DNA from: Sporodiniella umbellata
Taxonomy: Eukaryota; Mucoromycota; Mucoromycetes; Mucorales; Rhizopodaceae
Reading direction: 5' to 3'
Assembly (NCBI GenBank): GCA_025677835.1
Contig: JAIXMR010000006.1
Location: 124,001 to 188,000, forward strand
DNA: 64,000 bases
Of this stretch, positions 61,579-64,000 are shown piece after piece. The stretch's first letter is position 1. Every line of letters starts with the position of its first letter. The position numbers were made by a program, and so were the translations under genes. The notes beneath the pieces are model-generated. The model was given only the letters and a program-made list of their open reading frames with translations, made no database searches and had not been told where the DNA came from.

Positions 61579-62295
61579 TTTTTTTTTTTTTTTAAAAAAA
61601 ATAGAAATAAAAAGGATAAAAAAGAAAAAGAAAAAAAGAAAACGGCATTTGTACTCTTTTTAAAGGAGAAATAAACAAATAAGCTTACACGATAAGCCTT
61701 CTCCCAAAGGGAAAGATGTAACCAAGGAGAGGTTTATACCCTTTTTGAAACAGTCGATCGAAAAGAATCGTTCGGTTGAGGACAGTATAGAAAGACAACG
61801 GGAAAGCCTTCACCACGTTGTTAAGAAAAGGGAGAGAAACTCTCTCCTATTTTTTAATACGCTTTGTCTAGACTCTTGGACTGAAAAGTCCATGTATCTT
61901 TTAAAGCCGAATCGTTTCATCTCTCCCTTAAAAAAGAATTCGATTGAAAACCACCAAAAAGGGAGGATTGCGTTACCTACAACTATCGACGCAAAAAAAA
62001 GTAAAAAGAACGAGTCTGTGTTGACTTTCTTACCATTGGCCCTTTTTTGTGTACTACAAAGAACTGTGTGGCCCGGGGTTTTGCCTATTTGAGTCTAGTG
62101 CAGAGCAAACCCTTTTTTTTTTTTTTTTTTTTTTTTTCTTCTAGCGTGGTTGTGACTCGGTGTGACTTGGATACATTCTGCAGGTTGGTGGTTGGCCATT
62201 CCCTTTTATAGTATCTTGTTTTGGTCGTCTTTGGTTTGGATGGATTACGTGTTGAACTTTTTTTTTTTTTTTTTTTTTAATTCTTTAGCTATCCA
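61579..62295. other. Region of uncertain coding content
   Basis: A plus-strand open frame (about 61689-62092) has no ATG and reads as a basic, partly hydrophobic peptide ending LPLALFCVLQRTVWPG. After a T run, 62187-62256 reads WWLAIPFYSILFWSSLVWMD in one frame, like a membrane helix. They might be exons of one unrecognised membrane protein, but I could find neither a start codon nor an in-phase splice. A CTTTAG just before 62289 could be a 5' UTR acceptor for the LIM gene. Confidence 0.3.
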
Positions 62296-63633
62296 ATGAT
62301 AGAGAGCAGCCCAAGCTCAACCTTAAGAGGGCCAAGACCTCTTCAAAAGAACTTGATACCCAGCTGGTTAAGGCAGCGAGAAGAAAAGACAGAGGCTTAC
62401 GTCTATCCACCACCCAAAAAAGCATTAGAACGAAAACCATCCAAAACAGAAATCGAATGGGATACAGTCAATAGCCCTAGAAAGAGTCTGGATTCCGAAC
62501 AAAGTGATTGGGATCTTTTATTAAGTGAAGAGGAAGAGGGGGGACAAAAGCAAGACCATAGCGAGGAAGAAGAAGAAGAATGGGATCTAGGCCTTAAAGA
62601 ATTCAGCAGTGCTCACCGAGAGGCTGAACTATCCAAGATCACTTTGGAACAAGTGACGGACAGTGAAGACGAACAGGATACACCACTACCAGAAACCAAG
62701 CCTCGTTTACCACCCATTCCAGATTCACCCAAAGAGACAACACCCTCTATTCCTCAGTTATGTTTTCCGGGCATGAGCGATGAGGAGGAGGAGGAGGAGG
62801 AAGAGAGAGTATCAGTAGAGCCCAAAAGAGAAGAATCCGTGTACGATACGCTTTTCTTTACCGTACGATGTGGGGGTTGCCATCAACCGTTGAGCGGTCA
62901 GGCCATCACCACCTCAGGAAACCAGTGGCACACACGTTGTTTCAAGTGTCAAAGTTGCCGACAGCCTCTGGAACATATCGCGTTTTATGAAAGGGACGGT
63001 TTGCCTTACTGCGCCCTGGATTTTCATGAACAGTTCAGTCCTCGGTGTGATTATTGCAAGACGCCTATCGAGGAACACTCGATCTCAGCTTTAGGTAAAA
63101 CCTATCATCCAGGCCATTTCTTTTGTCGAGAATGCGGTAAACCCTTTGACGAGCACGCCCATTTCTTGGAACATGAGGGTCATGCTTATTGTGAAAAGGA
63201 TTATCAGTATCGGTTTGGGAAACGTTGTATGGGCTGTGAGGAAACAATTACGGGGGAGTTCCTTTTGGCCCTGGGCGGTGAGTGGCACAAGGCTTGTTTT
63301 GTCTGTGCCGATTGCGGAAAGGCCTTTCGGTCTACCTTCTTGACATTTGAAGGCAAACCCTATTGCGATCAACATTATCCATCTCTACCTGTCAAAAAGA
63401 AATACGTTCCCTCTCTACCTTCCCCTCCTCAAGACACATCCCATTGTCATCGCTGTCAGGAACCCATCTTGGGTCGCTCGTCTTCTGCCTTTGGGAAAAA
63501 CTATCATCCACTTCATTTTCAGTGTTCTCAATGCCTGAAAATCATGTCGCCTCGAATCACTGGTCTTTTTCAGGAAACAGATTTGGGTGAAATTATATGT
63601 AAAGGATGTGTACGTCAAAAAATAAATCAATAA
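62296..63633 (+). CDS. Four-LIM-domain protein, paxillin-like
   Basis: Single exon, 445 aa. The first 190 residues are acidic and disordered with Glu runs and proline stretches. Four LIM zinc-binding domains follow: CGGCHQPL...HTRCFKCQSC; CDYCKTPI...HPGHFFCREC; CMGCEETI...HKACFVCADC; CHRCQEPI...HPLHFQCSQC. Spacing between Cys/His ligands is regular, each domain binding two zinc ions. Four C-terminal LIMs with an acidic N-terminus resemble paxillin and fungal Pxl1, which act at the actin ring and polarity sites; LD motifs are not obvious. No catalytic domain. Confidence 0.9.
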   Translation: MIESSPSSTLRGPRPLQKNLIPSWLRQREEKTEAYVYPPPKKALERKPSKTEIEWDTVNSPRKSLDSEQSDWDLLLSEEEEGGQKQDHSEEEEEEWDLGLKEFSSAHREAELSKITLEQVTDSEDEQDTPLPETKPRLPPIPDSPKETTPSIPQLCFPGMSDEEEEEEEERVSVEPKREESVYDTLFFTVRCGGCHQPLSGQAITTSGNQWHTRCFKCQSCRQPLEHIAFYERDGLPYCALDFHEQFSPRCDYCKTPIEEHSISALGKTYHPGHFFCRECGKPFDEHAHFLEHEGHAYCEKDYQYRFGKRCMGCEETITGEFLLALGGEWHKACFVCADCGKAFRSTFLTFEGKPYCDQHYPSLPVKKKYVPSLPSPPQDTSHCHRCQEPILGRSSSAFGKNYHPLHFQCSQCLKIMSPRITGLFQETDLGEIICKGCVRQKINQ

Positions 63634-63693
63634 ATCAACATATATACGTGTGTCTATCATGGGTATATCGGATGGATAGAAATCTGTCTGTAG

Positions 63694-63694
<1 letters not shown>

Positions 63695-63728
<34 letters not shown>
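63695..63728. repeat. (TG)n microsatellite
   Basis: About seventeen TG units between the convergent LIM and acyl-CoA synthetase genes. Confidence 0.9.
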
Positions 63729-63736
<8 letters not shown>

Positions 63737-63772
63737 CTTCACTTTTATTTAGGGTTATTTTTTTTTTTTTTT

Positions 63773-64000
63773 TTAAAGTCTAGCCTGTTCAGGTTTAATC
63801 TCACTATTTACACGTTCATACAATTCAGCAATTTGAGCTTCATAGTACTTTTTGGCTTGAGGACGCTTGACTTTGAAAGTGGGGGTCAACAAGTCGTTTT
63901 CCATTGTGAAAGGATCAGAAGAAAGATGAATGACCTTGGCATATTCAAAGCCACGGAGCTCGCTCTTCTTGCCCACCTTGTTCATCTCTGCCAAAATCAT
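63773..64000 (-). CDS. Long-chain acyl-CoA synthetase, C-terminal fragment
   Basis: 75 codons at the window edge; the 5' part is outside. ELRGFEYAKVIHLSSDPF, ENDLLTPTFKVKRPQAKKYY and QIAELYERV match the conserved C-terminus of FAA/ACSL enzymes, in which the Lys of the TPTxKxKR motif contacts substrate. They activate fatty acids with ATP and CoA at ER, peroxisome or lipid droplets. Stop TAA at 63775-63773. Confidence 0.9.
   Translation of the reverse strand: MILAEMNKVGKKSELRGFEYAKVIHLSSDPFTMENDLLTPTFKVKRPQAKKYYEAQIAELYERVNSEIKPEQARL

Overview
The window is nuclear DNA from a filamentous fungus, most likely an early-diverging one (Mucoromycota, probably Mucorales). It has many short GT-AG introns (about 42-80 nt), AT-rich spacers packed with A/T homopolymers, eukaryotic housekeeping genes (dynactin, TFIID, eL27, eL39, GPI anchor, sphingolipid, retromer-cargo receptor) and a GH18 chitinase. 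Phylum placement is inference from protein character, not a database match. I rebuilt the spliced models by hand. Unless an entry says otherwise, every splice junction quoted keeps the reading frame and the exons sum to a multiple of three.

Left part (1-13.5 kb): 3' end of an NGL2/CCR4-like exonuclease; an AVT-type vacuolar amino-acid transporter; an unrecognised multi-exon gene or relic; dynactin p22 (DCTN3) converging on a divergent cystathionine beta-synthase-like protein; a SAM methyltransferase broken by a stop and a frameshift; a strip of decayed coding sequence; and the tiny ribosomal protein gene eL39, whose first exon is only ATG.

Middle part (13.5-31.5 kb): NADPH-cytochrome P450 reductase; an oxidoreductase-like mitochondrial protein with a 15-nt microexon; a single-exon methyltransferase; an AGC kinase of the Fpk1/Kin82/nrc-2 group; a 7-kb VPS10 receptor gene with three Vps10 modules; a CPSF6-like RRM protein; and eL27.

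Right part (31.5-64 kb): TAF6 and PUS10 on a 143-bp divergent promoter; PUS10 ending tail to tail with an alpha/beta hydrolase so that the two stop codons overlap; a very large glycogenin (about 1746 aa); PIG-V/GPI18; serine racemase; the P5A ATPase SPF1; URC4-like DUF1688; chitinase; an acidic repeat protein; NAA50; a one-TM protein of unknown role; AUR1; a possible small secreted peptide; a four-LIM paxillin-like protein; and the 3' end of a long-chain acyl-CoA synthetase.

Genes lie on both strands at ordinary fungal spacing. I see no transposon, CRISPR array, rRNA, tRNA or biosynthetic gene cluster. There is a loose secretory/membrane theme (VPS10, SPF1, GPI18, AUR1, Fpk1-type kinase), but these genes are not adjacent and I do not claim they form a system. 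The most unusual items are the three-module VPS10, the giant glycogenin tail, the CBS-like protein with an altered PLP phosphate loop, and the overlapping stop codons at 35167-35170.
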